In this document: piece by piece, positions 24,397-32,432 of the stretch
How positions within the stretch are numbered: position 1 is the stretch's first letter
Layout: each line of letters opens with the position of its first letter
Origin: Roseicyclus persicicus
GTDB taxonomy: Bacteria > Pseudomonadota > Alphaproteobacteria > Rhodobacterales > Rhodobacteraceae
Direction: 5' to 3'
Assembly: GCF_012395815.1 (NCBI RefSeq)
Contig: NZ_JAAZQQ010000002.1
Location: 248,001-312,000, forward strand
Length of the DNA: 64,000 nt
Program-made: the position numbers and the translations under genes
The notes under the pieces: model-generated
Told to the model about the DNA's origin: nothing
The model's database searches: none
What the model saw: the letters and a program-made list of their open reading frames with translations, nothing else

Positions 24397-25425
24397 TTAC
24401 CGCCCCCACATGCCCTTGGGATACAGGCCCTCGTAGATCGGCACCAGCGACGCGGTGTCGAACAGCGACGACACGCTGGTGCCGTTCCAGATGTTCACGA
24501 TCGCCTGCGCGAACATCGGCGCCGTCGGCACCACGCGGATGTTGGGGCAGGCCTTGGCCGCCGCGGTGGCCTCGATCGTGTCGGTGATGACCAGCGATTT
24601 CAGGACCGACCCCGTGATCCGCTCCACCGCCGGCCCCGACAGAACGCCGTGCGAGGTGTAGGCATGGACCTCGGTCGCGCCGGCCTCCATCAGCACGTCG
24701 GCCGCCTTGCACAGCGTGCCGGCGGTGTCGCAGATGTCGTCGACGATCACGCATTTATGGCCGGAAACGTCGCCGATCACGGTCATCCCCGCGACCTCGC
24801 CCGCCTTCTCGCGGCGCTTGTCCACGATGGCGAGCGGCGCGCCGATCCGGGTGGCAAGCTCCCGCGCGCGGGCCACGCCGCCCACGTCGGGCGAGATCAC
24901 CATCACGTCCGACATGTCGCCGTTGAACTGGTGCAGGATGTCCAGCGCGAAGACCGGCGAGGCATAGAGGTTGTCCACCGGGATGTCGAAGAAGCCCTGG
25001 ATCTGGGCCGCGTGCAGGTCCAGCGTCAGCACCCGCTCGATCCCCGCCGTGACCATCATGTTGGCCACCAGCTTGGCCGAGATCGGCGTGCGCGCCTTGG
25101 TCCGCCGGTCCTGCCGGGCATAGCCGAAATAGGGGATCACCGCGGTGATCCGCGCCGCCGACGACCGCCGCAGCGCGTCGGTGATGATCAGCAGTTCCAT
25201 CAGGTTGTCGTTGGCGGGCTTGGACGTCGGCTGGATGATGAACATGTCCTCGCCGCGGACGTTCTCGAACACCTCGACGAAGATCTCGCCGTCGTTGAAC
25301 CGCTCCACCCGCGCGTCGACCAGCCCCACCTGCATCCCCCGGTGCATCGACATCCGGCGCGAGATCGCCTCGGCAAGCGCGCGGTTGGCGTTCCCGGAAA
25401 TGAGTTTCGGGTCTTGTGCAGGCAT
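24397..25425 (-). CDS. prs: Ribose-phosphate pyrophosphokinase
   Basis: 342-residue PRPP synthetase, making the phosphoribosyl donor for purines, pyrimidines, His, Trp and NAD from ribose 5-phosphate and ATP. Visible are the N-terminal [26 protein letters not shown], the flexible-loop [38 protein letters not shown] and the PRPP-binding [13 protein letters not shown]. It is slightly longer than the ~315-residue enzymes of enterics, as usual in this order. The start is assigned to [21 protein letters not shown]; it diverges from the isomerase gene. Confidence 0.95.
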   Translation of the reverse strand: MPAQDPKLISGNANRALAEAISRRMSMHRGMQVGLVDARVERFNDGEIFVEVFENVRGEDMFIIQPTSKPANDNLMELLIITDALRRSSAARITAVIPYFGYARQDRRTKARTPISAKLVANMMVTAGIERVLTLDLHAAQIQGFFDIPVDNLYASPVFALDILHQFNGDMSDVMVISPDVGGVARARELATRIGAPLAIVDKRREKAGEVAGMTVIGDVSGHKCVIVDDICDTAGTLCKAADVLMEAGATEVHAYTSHGVLSGPAVERITGSVLKSLVITDTIEATAAAKACPNIRVVPTAPMFAQAIVNIWNGTSVSSLFDTASLVPIYEGLYPKGMWGR

Positions 25426-25538
25426 GGTGATGGTGTCCCTCGTGGCAGCCGTCCCGCCCGGTCCCCTCGGGCGGATGTTGACACCCCCTAGCACCCGTCT
25501 AGGCTCCGCGCAAAGCCGAAAAGGGGAGAGGCGCCAGC

Positions 25539-26141
25539 ATGGCCCACATCGACTACTACTTCTCGACCGTATCGCCCTACACCTACCTCGCGGGCACCCG
25601 GATGGAGGAGGTCGCCGCCCGCCACGGCGCGACGATCGCCTACAAGCCGATCGACCTGACCGGCGGCATCTTCCCCCGCACCGGCGGCCTCGCGGTCAAG
25701 GACCGGCACCCCGCGCGCCTCGACTACCGCCTGCAGGAACTGCACCGCCAGTCGAAGAAATACGGCCTGCCGCTCGACCTCGACCCGCCGTTCCGCGCGG
25801 TGAACGCGGCGCCCTCGTCCTACGCCTTCATCGCCGCCATCGGCGCGGGCGGCGGCGATCTCGGCCAGCTGGTGCATGAATTCACCGGCGCGGTCTGGCG
25901 TGACCGCCGCGACATCGCCGAGGACGACGTCATCGCCGACTGCCTCGCCGCCGCGGGCTTCGACCGCGGGCTGGCCGGCATGGCGATGCTGGCCGGCGCC
26001 GACCAGTACGTCCGCAACAGCGAGGAGGCGGTGACCGCCGGCGTCTTCGGCGCGCCCTTCTATATCGTCGACGGCACCGAGAAGTTCTGGGGCCAGGACC
26101 GCATCGAGGATCTGGACCTGTTCCTGTCCGGCAAGCTGTGA
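25539..26141 (+). CDS. 2-hydroxychromene-2-carboxylate isomerase family (DsbA-like)
   Basis: 200-residue thioredoxin-fold protein of the kappa-class GST/HCCA isomerase family. The N-terminus [17 protein letters not shown] has serine where DsbA has its Cxx[16 protein letters not shown] follows, and the cis-proline loop is [28 protein letters not shown]. The namesake reaction belongs to naphthalene degradation, but no such genes are near, so a general glutathione-linked role is likelier. AGGGGAGAGG precedes the ATG. It is coupled by GTGA to the hydrolase downstream. Confidence 0.86.
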   Translation: MAHIDYYFSTVSPYTYLAGTRMEEVAARHGATIAYKPIDLTGGIFPRTGGLAVKDRHPARLDYRLQELHRQSKKYGLPLDLDPPFRAVNAAPSSYAFIAAIGAGGGDLGQLVHEFTGAVWRDRRDIAEDDVIADCLAAAGFDRGLAGMAMLAGADQYVRNSEEAVTAGVFGAPFYIVDGTEKFWGQDRIEDLDLFLSGKL

Positions 26142-26905
26142 CGGGGTTCGCCCGCCGCTGGGGGCAGGGGGGCGATGCCGCCCTGCTGCTGCACTGCTCC
26201 CTCGCCCATTCCGGGGCGTGGGACGGCGTGGCGCGCGCGCTGGCGGACCGGCTGACGCTGACGGCGCCTGACATGGTCGGTCACGGCCGCGGCCCCGCCC
26301 GCGACCCGCGCGCCGACTACCATGACCAGTGCACCGCGCTGGCCGAGGCCCATCTGCCCGCCGCGCCCTGCCACCTCGTCGGCCACAGCTTCGGCGCGAC
26401 CGTCGCGCTCCGCCTCGCGCTCGATCACCCGGCCCGCGTGGCGAGCCTCACGCTGATCGAACCCGTCCTGTTCCCCGCCACCCGGGGCAGCCCCGGCTGG
26501 CACGCCCACCGCGCCGCGATGGCGGGCATAGACCCGCTGGTCGAGGCCGGCGACACCGAGGCCGCCGCCCGCCTGTTCCTGTCCGCATGGGGCGGCGGCG
26601 TCCCGCTCGATGCCATGCCCGAGGCGCAGCGGCGCTACATGATCGACCGCATCTGGGTGGTGCCGGCCAGCGCGCCGGCGCTGGAGGAGGACAGCGCCGG
26701 CCTGTTGCCGCGCCTGCCGGGGCTCGCCTGTCCCGTGCTGCTGATCGAGGGCGAGCGTTCGCCCGCGGTCGTCGCCGAGATCCAGTCGGCCCTCGCCGCC
26801 GCGATCCCGCAGGCCCGCCGCGCCGTCATCCCCGGCGCGGGCCACATGGCGCCGATCACCCACCCGGCCGAGGTCGCGGCCGAGATCCGGGGCCTGCTGT
26901 CCTGA
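26138..26905 (+). CDS. Alpha/beta hydrolase
   Basis: 255-residue alpha/beta-fold hydrolase starting with a GTG that overlaps the previous stop. LLLHCSLAHSGAW is the oxyanion-hole region, LVGHSFGATVALRLALDHP holds the nucleophile elbow GHSFG (Ser at about 90), and PGAGHMAPITHPAEVA supplies the catalytic histidine. The acid residue is expected in LLIEGERSPAVV. Substrate unknown; coupling to a glutathione-type isomerase hints at small-molecule metabolism. Three chained palindromes follow the stop. Confidence 0.87.
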   Translation: MTGFARRWGQGGDAALLLHCSLAHSGAWDGVARALADRLTLTAPDMVGHGRGPARDPRADYHDQCTALAEAHLPAAPCHLVGHSFGATVALRLALDHPARVASLTLIEPVLFPATRGSPGWHAHRAAMAGIDPLVEAGDTEAAARLFLSAWGGGVPLDAMPEAQRRYMIDRIWVVPASAPALEEDSAGLLPRLPGLACPVLLIEGERSPAVVAEIQSALAAAIPQARRAVIPGAGHMAPITHPAEVAAEIRGLLS

Positions 26906-26910
26906 GCCAA

Positions 26911-26978
26911 GCGGAAAACCCGGGTTTTCCGCACGGGAAACCTCCAGGTTTCCCGTGCGTTTTCCTCGAGGAAAACGC
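26911..26978. repeat. Three chained perfect palindromes
   Basis: Three inverted repeats lie head to tail, each sharing a GC dinucleotide with the next: 26911-26932 (arm GCGGAAAACCC, no loop), 26931-26958 (arm GCACGGGAAACCT, 2-base loop) and 26957-26978 (arm GCGTTTTCCTC, no loop). All are perfect. They fill the gap between two convergent genes and the last base touches the threonine aldolase stop. A bidirectional terminator or REP-like element is the likeliest reading, although there is no poly-T tract. Confidence 0.85.
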
Positions 26979-28024
26979 TACCCCGCCCAGGCCGCCAGCA
27001 ACCGCTCCACGTCCTCGGCCGGCTTGGCCCAGTCGCACACGATCCGGCAGCGCAGCGGCGCCTCGGGCGCCCCGTCCTCGACCGTGCCCCCGAACAGGTA
27101 ATACTGCGCCCCCGCCGCGAAAGCCCGCGCATGGGCCGCCCGCGGCAGGTCGATAAAGGCCAGGTTCCCCGCCGCCGGGTGGCAGACCCGCGCGCCGTCG
27201 ACCCGCGCCAGCCCCTGCACCAGCTGCGCCGTCCGCGCATTGGCCGCCTGCGCCATCTCCAGCCACAGGTCGTCCGCGACATAGGCCGCCATCTGCGCCG
27301 ACAGGTAGCGGTGTTTCGAGAACAGGTGCCCGCCGCGCTTGCGCCGCAGCTCCAGCTCGCGCCCCTTGGCGGGGTCGAACAGGATCACCGCCTCGACCCC
27401 CATGCAGCCGTTCTTGGTGCCCCCGAAGCTGACGGCATCGACGCCCGCCTTCCACGTCATCTCGGCCGGGCTGCACCCCAGCGCCGCGCAGGCATTGGCG
27501 AACCGCGCCCCGTCCAGATGCACCGGCAGCCCATGCGCGCGGGCCACCTCCACCAGCGCCCGGATCTCGGGCAGGGTGTAGACCGTCCCGCGCTCGGTCA
27601 CGTTGGTGATCGTGACCGGCCCCGGCTGCGCGCCATGCACCCCGCGGGCGAGGCACTGCTGGATCGCCGCCTCCAGCGCCTCGGGCGAGAACTTCGCGTC
27701 CGCCCCGTCGATCAGGATCGTCTTGGCGCCCGAGTAGAAATCCGGCGCGCCGCACTCGTCCTCCTCGACATGGGCGATGCGGTGGCAGAACACCCCGTCC
27801 CAGGGCTTGGCGAGGCAGGCCAGCGCCAGCGCGTTCGCCACGCTGCCCGTCGCCACGAACTCCACCGCCGCGTCCGGCGCCTCGAACAGCGCCCGCACCG
27901 CGTCGCGCGCGGCCCGCGTCACGTCGTCGTTGCCGTAGGGCATGGCGTAGCCGTCATTCGCCGCCATCACGGCGGCCATGATCTTCGGATGCACCGGCCC
28001 GGTGTTGTCGCTGGCAAAGATCAC
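26978..28024 (-). CDS. ltaE: Low-specificity L-threonine aldolase
   Basis: 348-residue PLP enzyme of the beta-eliminating lyase family, cleaving threonine or allo-threonine to glycine and acetaldehyde. The N-terminus FASDNTGPVHPKIM and MPYGNDDVTRAA are typical. HVEEDECGAP binds cofactor, VHLDGARFANA holds the conserved Asp, and SFGGTKNGCMG contains the PLP lysine K204. It begins at a GTG with GAGGAG upstream that overlaps the stop of the YcgN-like gene, so those two are coupled. Confidence 0.91.
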   Translation of the reverse strand: MIFASDNTGPVHPKIMAAVMAANDGYAMPYGNDDVTRAARDAVRALFEAPDAAVEFVATGSVANALALACLAKPWDGVFCHRIAHVEEDECGAPDFYSGAKTILIDGADAKFSPEALEAAIQQCLARGVHGAQPGPVTITNVTERGTVYTLPEIRALVEVARAHGLPVHLDGARFANACAALGCSPAEMTWKAGVDAVSFGGTKNGCMGVEAVILFDPAKGRELELRRKRGGHLFSKHRYLSAQMAAYVADDLWLEMAQAANARTAQLVQGLARVDGARVCHPAAGNLAFIDLPRAAHARAFAAGAQYYLFGGTVEDGAPEAPLRCRIVCDWAKPAEDVERLLAAWAG

Positions 28025-28467
28025 GTCCCCGGCTCCTCGATGATGTAGTCTTCCCACTCCTCCTCCGGCACCTCGAATTCGGGCACCGAAAGGCCGCGCA
28101 CGCTGACCCCGGCGGTGTGCACCGTTTCCGGGTCGCCCGACACCAGCGGGTGCCACCAGAACAGCGGCTTACCCTCGTGCAGTAGGCGATAGGCGCAGGT
28201 CCGGGGCATGAAATAGGCGACATCGCCCATGGTCTCGGGCGTCAGCCGGATGCATTCCGGCACCAGCGTCTTGCGGATCGCGTATTGCCCGCAGCGGCAG
28301 GTCTCGTCGTCGAGGAGGCGGCAGGCCACGCGGGTCAGCGCCACCTCGCCCGTCTCCTCGTCCTCCAGCTTGTTCAGGCAGCACTTGCCGCAGCCGTCGC
28401 AGAGCGCCTCCCACTCCTCGGGGGTCATCCGCGCCATCGGCACGCGCTCCCAGAACCGCTCCCTCAT
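28021..28467 (-). CDS. YcgN-like Cys-cluster protein (UPF0260)
   Basis: 148-residue cytosolic protein with the cysteine cluster of the YkgJ/YcgN families: LCDGCGKCCLNK near residue 25, CRLL, then DETCRCGQYAIRKTLVPECIRLTPE. The spacing suggests a metal or iron-sulfur site, not shown experimentally as far as I recall. LPVTCAYR-like and WWHPLVSGDPETVH segments are also family-typical. Function unknown. Its start overlaps the ribF stop by four bases and it is coupled to ltaE downstream. Confidence 0.87.
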   Translation of the reverse strand: MRERFWERVPMARMTPEEWEALCDGCGKCCLNKLEDEETGEVALTRVACRLLDDETCRCGQYAIRKTLVPECIRLTPETMGDVAYFMPRTCAYRLLHEGKPLFWWHPLVSGDPETVHTAGVSVRGLSVPEFEVPEEEWEDYIIEEPGT

Positions 28468-29390
28468 GACCGTGCCAGCGCCTCGCGCGCGGCGGCGCTG
28501 TCGCGGTCCATCTGCGCGATCAGCGTGGGCAGCCCGTCGAACTTCGCCTCGCCGCGCAGGTACTCGACCAGCCCCACCGACAGCGGGCAGCCGTAGAGGT
28601 CGCCCTTGAAGTCGAACAGGAAGGTCTCGAGGTTCGGCGTCTGCCGCTCGAACATCGGCCGGATGCCAAGGTTCGCGACCCCCTTGTAGGTGCCCTTGTG
28701 CGGCCCCTCCAGCACGTCGACCAGCACGGCATAGACGCCCAGCTTCGGCACATGCAGCCCCTGCAGCCCCATGTTCGCGGTCGGATAGCCCAGCTCGCGC
28801 CCCCGCTTGTCGCCATGCAGCACCGGCCCCTCGATCCGGTGCCAGTGGCCCAGCATGTCGGCGGCCTCGCGCGGCCGCCCCTCGGACAGCGCGGCCCGGA
28901 TCGCGGTCGAGGATACGGCGCCGGCCTCGGCCGTCAGCAGCTCGGCCACCGTGACCTCGAACCCGTAGCGCGCCCCGAACTCCCGCAGCATCGCGGCGGT
29001 TCCCTGCCGCCCCTGGCCGAAACAGAAATCCGCGCCCACGACAACGTGGGACAGGCCCAGCCCCCCCGCCAGCACGTCGCGCGCGAAGGCCTCGGCCGAC
29101 AGCCCCGCCAGCCGCGCGTCGAAGGGCAGCTCGGCCAGCACCTCCACCCCCAGCTTTTCCAGCCGGTGCGCCCGCGCGGCCGCGTTCATCAGCCGGAAGG
29201 GCGGCGCGTCGGGGGCAAAATGCTCCCGCGGATGCGGCTCGAAGGTGACGACGCCCAGCGGCACGCCCGGCCGTCGCGCCAGGCCGATCACATGCCGGTG
29301 GCCGCGGTGGACGCCGTCGAAATTCCCGATCGCGGCACTCGCGCCGCGGTCTTGGGGACGGGTATACTGGGGGTCGCGCAGGATCCGCAT
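28464..29390 (-). CDS. ribF: Bifunctional riboflavin kinase/FAD synthetase
   Basis: 308-residue enzyme making FMN from riboflavin and FAD from FMN. The N-terminal nucleotidyltransferase domain has AIGNFDGVHRGHRHVI with the GFDxxHxGH-type motif, and VVVGADFCFGQGRQG. The C-terminal riboflavin kinase domain shows GPVLHGDKRGRELGYPTANM, YKGVANLGIRP and ETFLFDFKGDLYG. The start is taken at MRILRDPQ; an upstream in-frame ATG lacks support. Four-base overlap with the next gene. Confidence 0.94.
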   Translation of the reverse strand: MRILRDPQYTRPQDRGASAAIGNFDGVHRGHRHVIGLARRPGVPLGVVTFEPHPREHFAPDAPPFRLMNAAARAHRLEKLGVEVLAELPFDARLAGLSAEAFARDVLAGGLGLSHVVVGADFCFGQGRQGTAAMLREFGARYGFEVTVAELLTAEAGAVSSTAIRAALSEGRPREAADMLGHWHRIEGPVLHGDKRGRELGYPTANMGLQGLHVPKLGVYAVLVDVLEGPHKGTYKGVANLGIRPMFERQTPNLETFLFDFKGDLYGCPLSVGLVEYLRGEAKFDGLPTLIAQMDRDSAAAREALARS

Positions 29391-29436
29391 GGCGCAGGGC
29401 GTAGCCGCCCCCGCGGCGATGCGCAAGCGGGCGGCG

Positions 29437-29880
29437 TCAGTCGAACTTGCGCGACGGGGCCAGCACCACGGCCTCGCCCTTGAGGACGACGGTGTTGCCG
29501 ACCTTGCAATGGGTCGCCAGCGTCACCCGGCGACGGGAATGGTCGATCTCCATCACCTCGACCTCGGCATGGACCATGTCGCCCGGCCGCACGGGGGCCA
29601 TGAACTTCAGCGTCTGGCCCAGGTAGACCGTGCCATGCCCCGGCAGCTGCTCGCCGATCACGGCCGAGATCAGCCCCGCGGTCAGCATCCCGTGCGCGAT
29701 GCGCCCCTCGAAGATCGTGTCGCGCGCGTAGTCGTCGTCCAGGTGCACCGGGTTCCGGTCGGTCGAGACCTGCGCGAAGAGCTCGATGTCATGGTCGGTG
29801 ATCAGCTTCTGAAGCGACCGCTTCATCCCGATCTCGAGATCCTCGATGACGATCGTGCCGGTCATGATGTTGTCGAGCAT
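29437..29880 (-). CDS. MaoC-like (R)-specific enoyl-CoA hydratase
   Basis: 147-residue single hot-dog-fold hydratase. The catalytic motif is DRNPVHLDDDYARDTIFEGRIAHGMLTAGLIS, where Asp and His of D-x(4)-H activate water; the C-terminal strands VTLATHCKVGNTVVLKGEAVVLAP complete the fold. Such enzymes hydrate trans-2-enoyl-CoA, linking beta-oxidation to polyhydroxyalkanoate or other pathways. AGGAG six bases before the ATG decides the start over one 18 bases upstream. Substrate length unknown. Confidence 0.88.
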   Translation of the reverse strand: MLDNIMTGTIVIEDLEIGMKRSLQKLITDHDIELFAQVSTDRNPVHLDDDYARDTIFEGRIAHGMLTAGLISAVIGEQLPGHGTVYLGQTLKFMAPVRPGDMVHAEVEVMEIDHSRRRVTLATHCKVGNTVVLKGEAVVLAPSRKFD

Positions 29881-29994
29881 GGGGGGCTCCTGCTGCATCC
29901 TGCCGCCCTTCTACGCGATTCCGGGGGTATTCTGCAATGCAGAAAGAAACAAAGCTGCGTGAAAAACCGCAAATGCCGCAACTATGTTGCGCAG

Positions 29995-30022
29995 CCCCTC
30001 CTTCATCTTTCCTCAAATACGC
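29995..30022 (-). repeat. Dispersed GTATTT...AAGATG repeat, copy 1 (short form)
   Basis: Read on the minus strand this is GCGTATTTGAGGAAAGATG followed by a G/A-rich end. It is nearly identical to the copy at 42494. It sits between the MaoC start and the downstream end of the HAD gene, beside GC-rich inverted repeats at about 30070-30115. Confidence 0.7.
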
Positions 30023-30124
30023 CCTTCGGGAGCACGCTCACCCCAGGACGCGACGCCCGCCCATCGCCGTAGGGCGGGCCTCGGCCCGCCCCCCGGTCGC
30101 CGCCCGCGGGCGGCGAAACCCCTC

Positions 30125-30997
30125 TCAGCGCAGCATCCCGATGCAGTAGCTCGGCTCCAGCTCCGCGTCGGTCAGGAACCGCGCGAGCTTTGCGGGATCG
30201 GGCTGCTCCGCCGTCCCGGTCTCCTCCCGCGCGAGGCCGCCGGTGATGAACAGCGTGTCGATGTTCTCGCCCATGCCGCCCAGCACGTCGGTGCGGATGC
30301 CGTCGCCCACGGCCAGGATGCGGTCGTCGGACACCGGCCGGCCGATCTGCTGCAGCCGGCGCCGCGCGAGGTCGTAGATCGGCGGGTGCGGCTTGCCGAA
30401 ATAGAGGCTCTCGCCGCCCATCTCGGCATAGAGCTGCGCCAGCGCGCCGGCGCACCATTCCCGCGTCTCGCCGCGGTCGACCACGATGTCGGGGTTTGCG
30501 CAGAGGAGCTTCAGGCCGCGGGTCTTGGCCAGCAGGAACTGCGGCCGCATCACGGCGGGGTCGGCATGGGGGTCGAAGGGGCCGGTGCAGACGATGCCCT
30601 CGGCCTCGGCCAGCTCCACGCGCTCGATCTCGACCGGGTGTTCCAGCAGCTGCATCTTCTCGAAGAAGGGGGCGTCGTGCGCCTCGCCGATGTGCCAGAC
30701 GCGGCGGCCGACCACGCCCTCGAACATCGCCGCCCGCGCGCTGTCGCCCGAGGTGGCGATCACGTCCCAGCAATCCTCGGGCACGCCCAGCCGGTCGAGC
30801 TGCTTCGCCACGCTTGCCCGCGGCCGGGGCGCGTTGGTCAGCAGCACCACGGCGCCGCCCTGCGCCTTGAAGGCCCGGAGCGCCTCGACCGCAGCCGGAA
30901 AGGCGCGGACGCCGTCATGGACGCAGCCCCAGAGGTCGCAGAACAGCGCGTCGTAGCGCTCGGAGATCTCGGCGAGGCTGTCGATGATGCGGGTCAT
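30125..30997 (-). CDS. HAD-superfamily class IIA hydrolase (TIGR01459-like)
   Basis: 290-residue phosphatase of the NagD-type HAD group. Motif I is ALFCDLWGCVHDG, in which the second catalytic Asp is replaced by Trp-Gly as in this alphaproteobacterial subfamily; motif II is LLTNAPRPR; the lysine and motif IV are YFGKPHPPIYDLA and ILAVGDGIRTDVLGG. Substrate unknown. The start is placed at MTRIIDSLAEI; the 117-base in-frame extension upstream is low-complexity Arg/Pro and rejected. Confidence 0.88.
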   Translation of the reverse strand: MTRIIDSLAEISERYDALFCDLWGCVHDGVRAFPAAVEALRAFKAQGGAVVLLTNAPRPRASVAKQLDRLGVPEDCWDVIATSGDSARAAMFEGVVGRRVWHIGEAHDAPFFEKMQLLEHPVEIERVELAEAEGIVCTGPFDPHADPAVMRPQFLLAKTRGLKLLCANPDIVVDRGETREWCAGALAQLYAEMGGESLYFGKPHPPIYDLARRRLQQIGRPVSDDRILAVGDGIRTDVLGGMGENIDTLFITGGLAREETGTAEQPDPAKLARFLTDAELEPSYCIGMLR

Positions 30998-31088
30998 GGG
31001 CGCGCGCTCCTGTGCTGGGGTCAGGGGCGGTTTAGGCGGTCGTGCGCGGGGCGTCGAGGGATTGCGCCGCCTGCGGCGTCGCCCGGGC

Positions 31089-31112
31089 GCGATTTTTCGT
31101 ACGAAAAATCGC
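31089..31112. repeat. Perfect 24-base palindrome
   Basis: Arm GCGATTTTTCGT followed at once by its reverse complement, no loop, core CGTACG. It resembles in design the palindromes at 26911-26978 (GC ends, A/T-rich arms, six-base GC-rich core). Confidence 0.8.
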
Positions 31113-31194
31113 ATCTCCCTGACAGGCGATGCGCGCGGCTGGGGCTGGGGCAGGGGGGCGCTGCCCCCGCCGCGGCCCCTGCAGGGCCGCGCCT

Positions 31195-31229
31195 CCCCCG
31201 GAGTATTTCGGAAGCAAAGATGGCAGGGG
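31195..31229 (+). repeat. Dispersed GTATTT...AAGATG repeat, copy 2 (long form)
   Basis: Core GGAGTATTTCGGAAGC then AAAGATG, preceded by a C-run and hairpins and followed by a G-run. It shares GGAGTATTT..GAAGCAAAGATG with the copies at 48669 and 63788. Confidence 0.75.
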
Positions 31230-31358
31230 CACCTCGGTGGCGGCGCGCCGTCCGGTCAGGGCGCGATGCGGGAGCGGGCGAAGCGGTCGGGATCCGCTAT
31301 CCTGCGTCTGCCTGCGCGCACCGGGGCCGGGATGCCGGCGGGGTCGCGCGCAAAGGAA

Positions 31359-31384
31359 AAGGGCGGCCCGAAAAGGCCGCCCCT
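31359..31384 (-). terminator. Intrinsic terminator of ppaC
   Basis: On the minus strand GGGCGGCC, a 6-base loop and GGCCGCCC are followed by TTTTCC. It starts about 25 bases after the ppaC stop. The plus strand carries AAAA before the stem, so action in both directions is conceivable. Confidence 0.8.
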
Positions 31385-31407
31385 GTCCCGGTCCGCGTGG
31401 CCCGGCC

Positions 31408-32331
31408 TCAGAGCGCGAGGTTCGGGATGATCTGCTTCTTCCGGCTGACGACGCCCGGCAGCACCACGGTGTCGGCGTCGCCGCAGAGCGTGGCGAAGCT
31501 CTTTTCCGCGACCTGCTTGACCAGCGCGTTCGGCACCAGCAGCGTCGACTGCTCGCGCAGGATGTCGACGACGAACAGCAGCACCTGGTCGGCGCCGTCC
31601 TCTTCGGCGACCTTGGGCATGGCGGCGACGAGGCTGTCCTTGCGCGCCAGCACGGTCTCGGGCGAGGTGGTTTCCAGCACGCTCACGCGGAAGGTCTTGC
31701 CGCCCACCTCGTAGGTCTTGCTGTCCATCCGCAGCAGTTCCGCATCCGAGAAGGCCGACACGTCGGATTTCGCCGCGAACATCTCGGCGGCGTAGGACGG
31801 GATGTCGACGCCGAGGTCGGCGGCCAGCGCCTCGGCCACGGCGCGGTCCTCGGGTGTGGTGGTGGGCGAGCGGAACTCCAGCGTGTCGGACAGGATGCAG
31901 GACAGCATCGCGCCCTTCACGGCCTCGGGCGCGCGGGCCAGGTCGTCGCCCATCATCTTGCGCATCAGCGTGGCGGTGCAGGCGAGCGGCTCGATGCGGA
32001 TGTCGATCGGGCCCTTGGTCTCCAGCCCGCCGACCAGCTTGTGGTGGTCGATGATGGCGCGGATGTCGGCGGCGTTGATGCCCTCGGGCAGCTCGGCGGG
32101 GTTGTTGGTGTCGACGATCACCACCGGCTGGCCGGCCTCGACGCCGTCGATGATGCGCGGCTTGGGCAGGTTCCAGCGGGCCAGCATGAAGGCGGCCTCG
32201 GTGTTGGGTTCGCCCAGCAGGACGGGCTCGGCGGCCTCGCCTTTGACCTCGGTCAGGTACCAGGCCCAGATGATGGGCGAGCCGGTGGAATCGGTGTCGG
32301 GGGATTTGTGGCCGAAGACGAGCGTGGACAT
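31408..32331 (-). CDS. ppaC: Manganese-dependent inorganic pyrophosphatase (family II)
   Basis: 307-residue family II PPase of the DHH phosphoesterase superfamily, hydrolysing pyrophosphate to drive biosynthesis. Metal-binding motifs are STLVFGHKSPDTDST, VDTNNPAEL, IIDHHKLVGG (the DHH motif) and SCILSDTLEFRSPTTTPED. The C-terminal DHHA2-type domain ends with VVSRKKQIIPNLA, providing the phosphate-binding RKK. Family II enzymes are more usual in Firmicutes but are found in several Rhodobacterales. It has its own terminator. Confidence 0.95.
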   Translation of the reverse strand: MSTLVFGHKSPDTDSTGSPIIWAWYLTEVKGEAAEPVLLGEPNTEAAFMLARWNLPKPRIIDGVEAGQPVVIVDTNNPAELPEGINAADIRAIIDHHKLVGGLETKGPIDIRIEPLACTATLMRKMMGDDLARAPEAVKGAMLSCILSDTLEFRSPTTTPEDRAVAEALAADLGVDIPSYAAEMFAAKSDVSAFSDAELLRMDSKTYEVGGKTFRVSVLETTSPETVLARKDSLVAAMPKVAEEDGADQVLLFVVDILREQSTLLVPNALVKQVAEKSFATLCGDADTVVLPGVVSRKKQIIPNLAL

Positions 32332-32432
32332 GCGGAACCCTTTTGGCGATCGGTGCGTCGGATCGCGGGCCGCTTAGCAAACGGCGGGGGCGGTGTCACG
32401 GGGTCAGGCGGTCGCGGAAGCCCGGCGGCCGG

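Larger units (their letters stand above)
30998..31407. other. Long intergenic region with repeats
   Basis: A 410-base gap between two leftward genes with no supported gene. In order it holds a perfect 24-base palindrome (31089-31112), a G/C-rich inverted repeat (GGGGGCGCTGCCCCC at about 31155), a second hairpin (CGGCCCCTGCAGGGCCG), a copy of the dispersed repeat, and a terminator for the pyrophosphatase gene. It is the most repeat-dense noncoding stretch here. Confidence 0.7.

Noticed and set aside
25539..26141. Naphthalene-degradation locus from the HCCA isomerase name
   Set aside because: No ring-cleavage or dioxygenase genes are nearby; the family is broader than its namesake.
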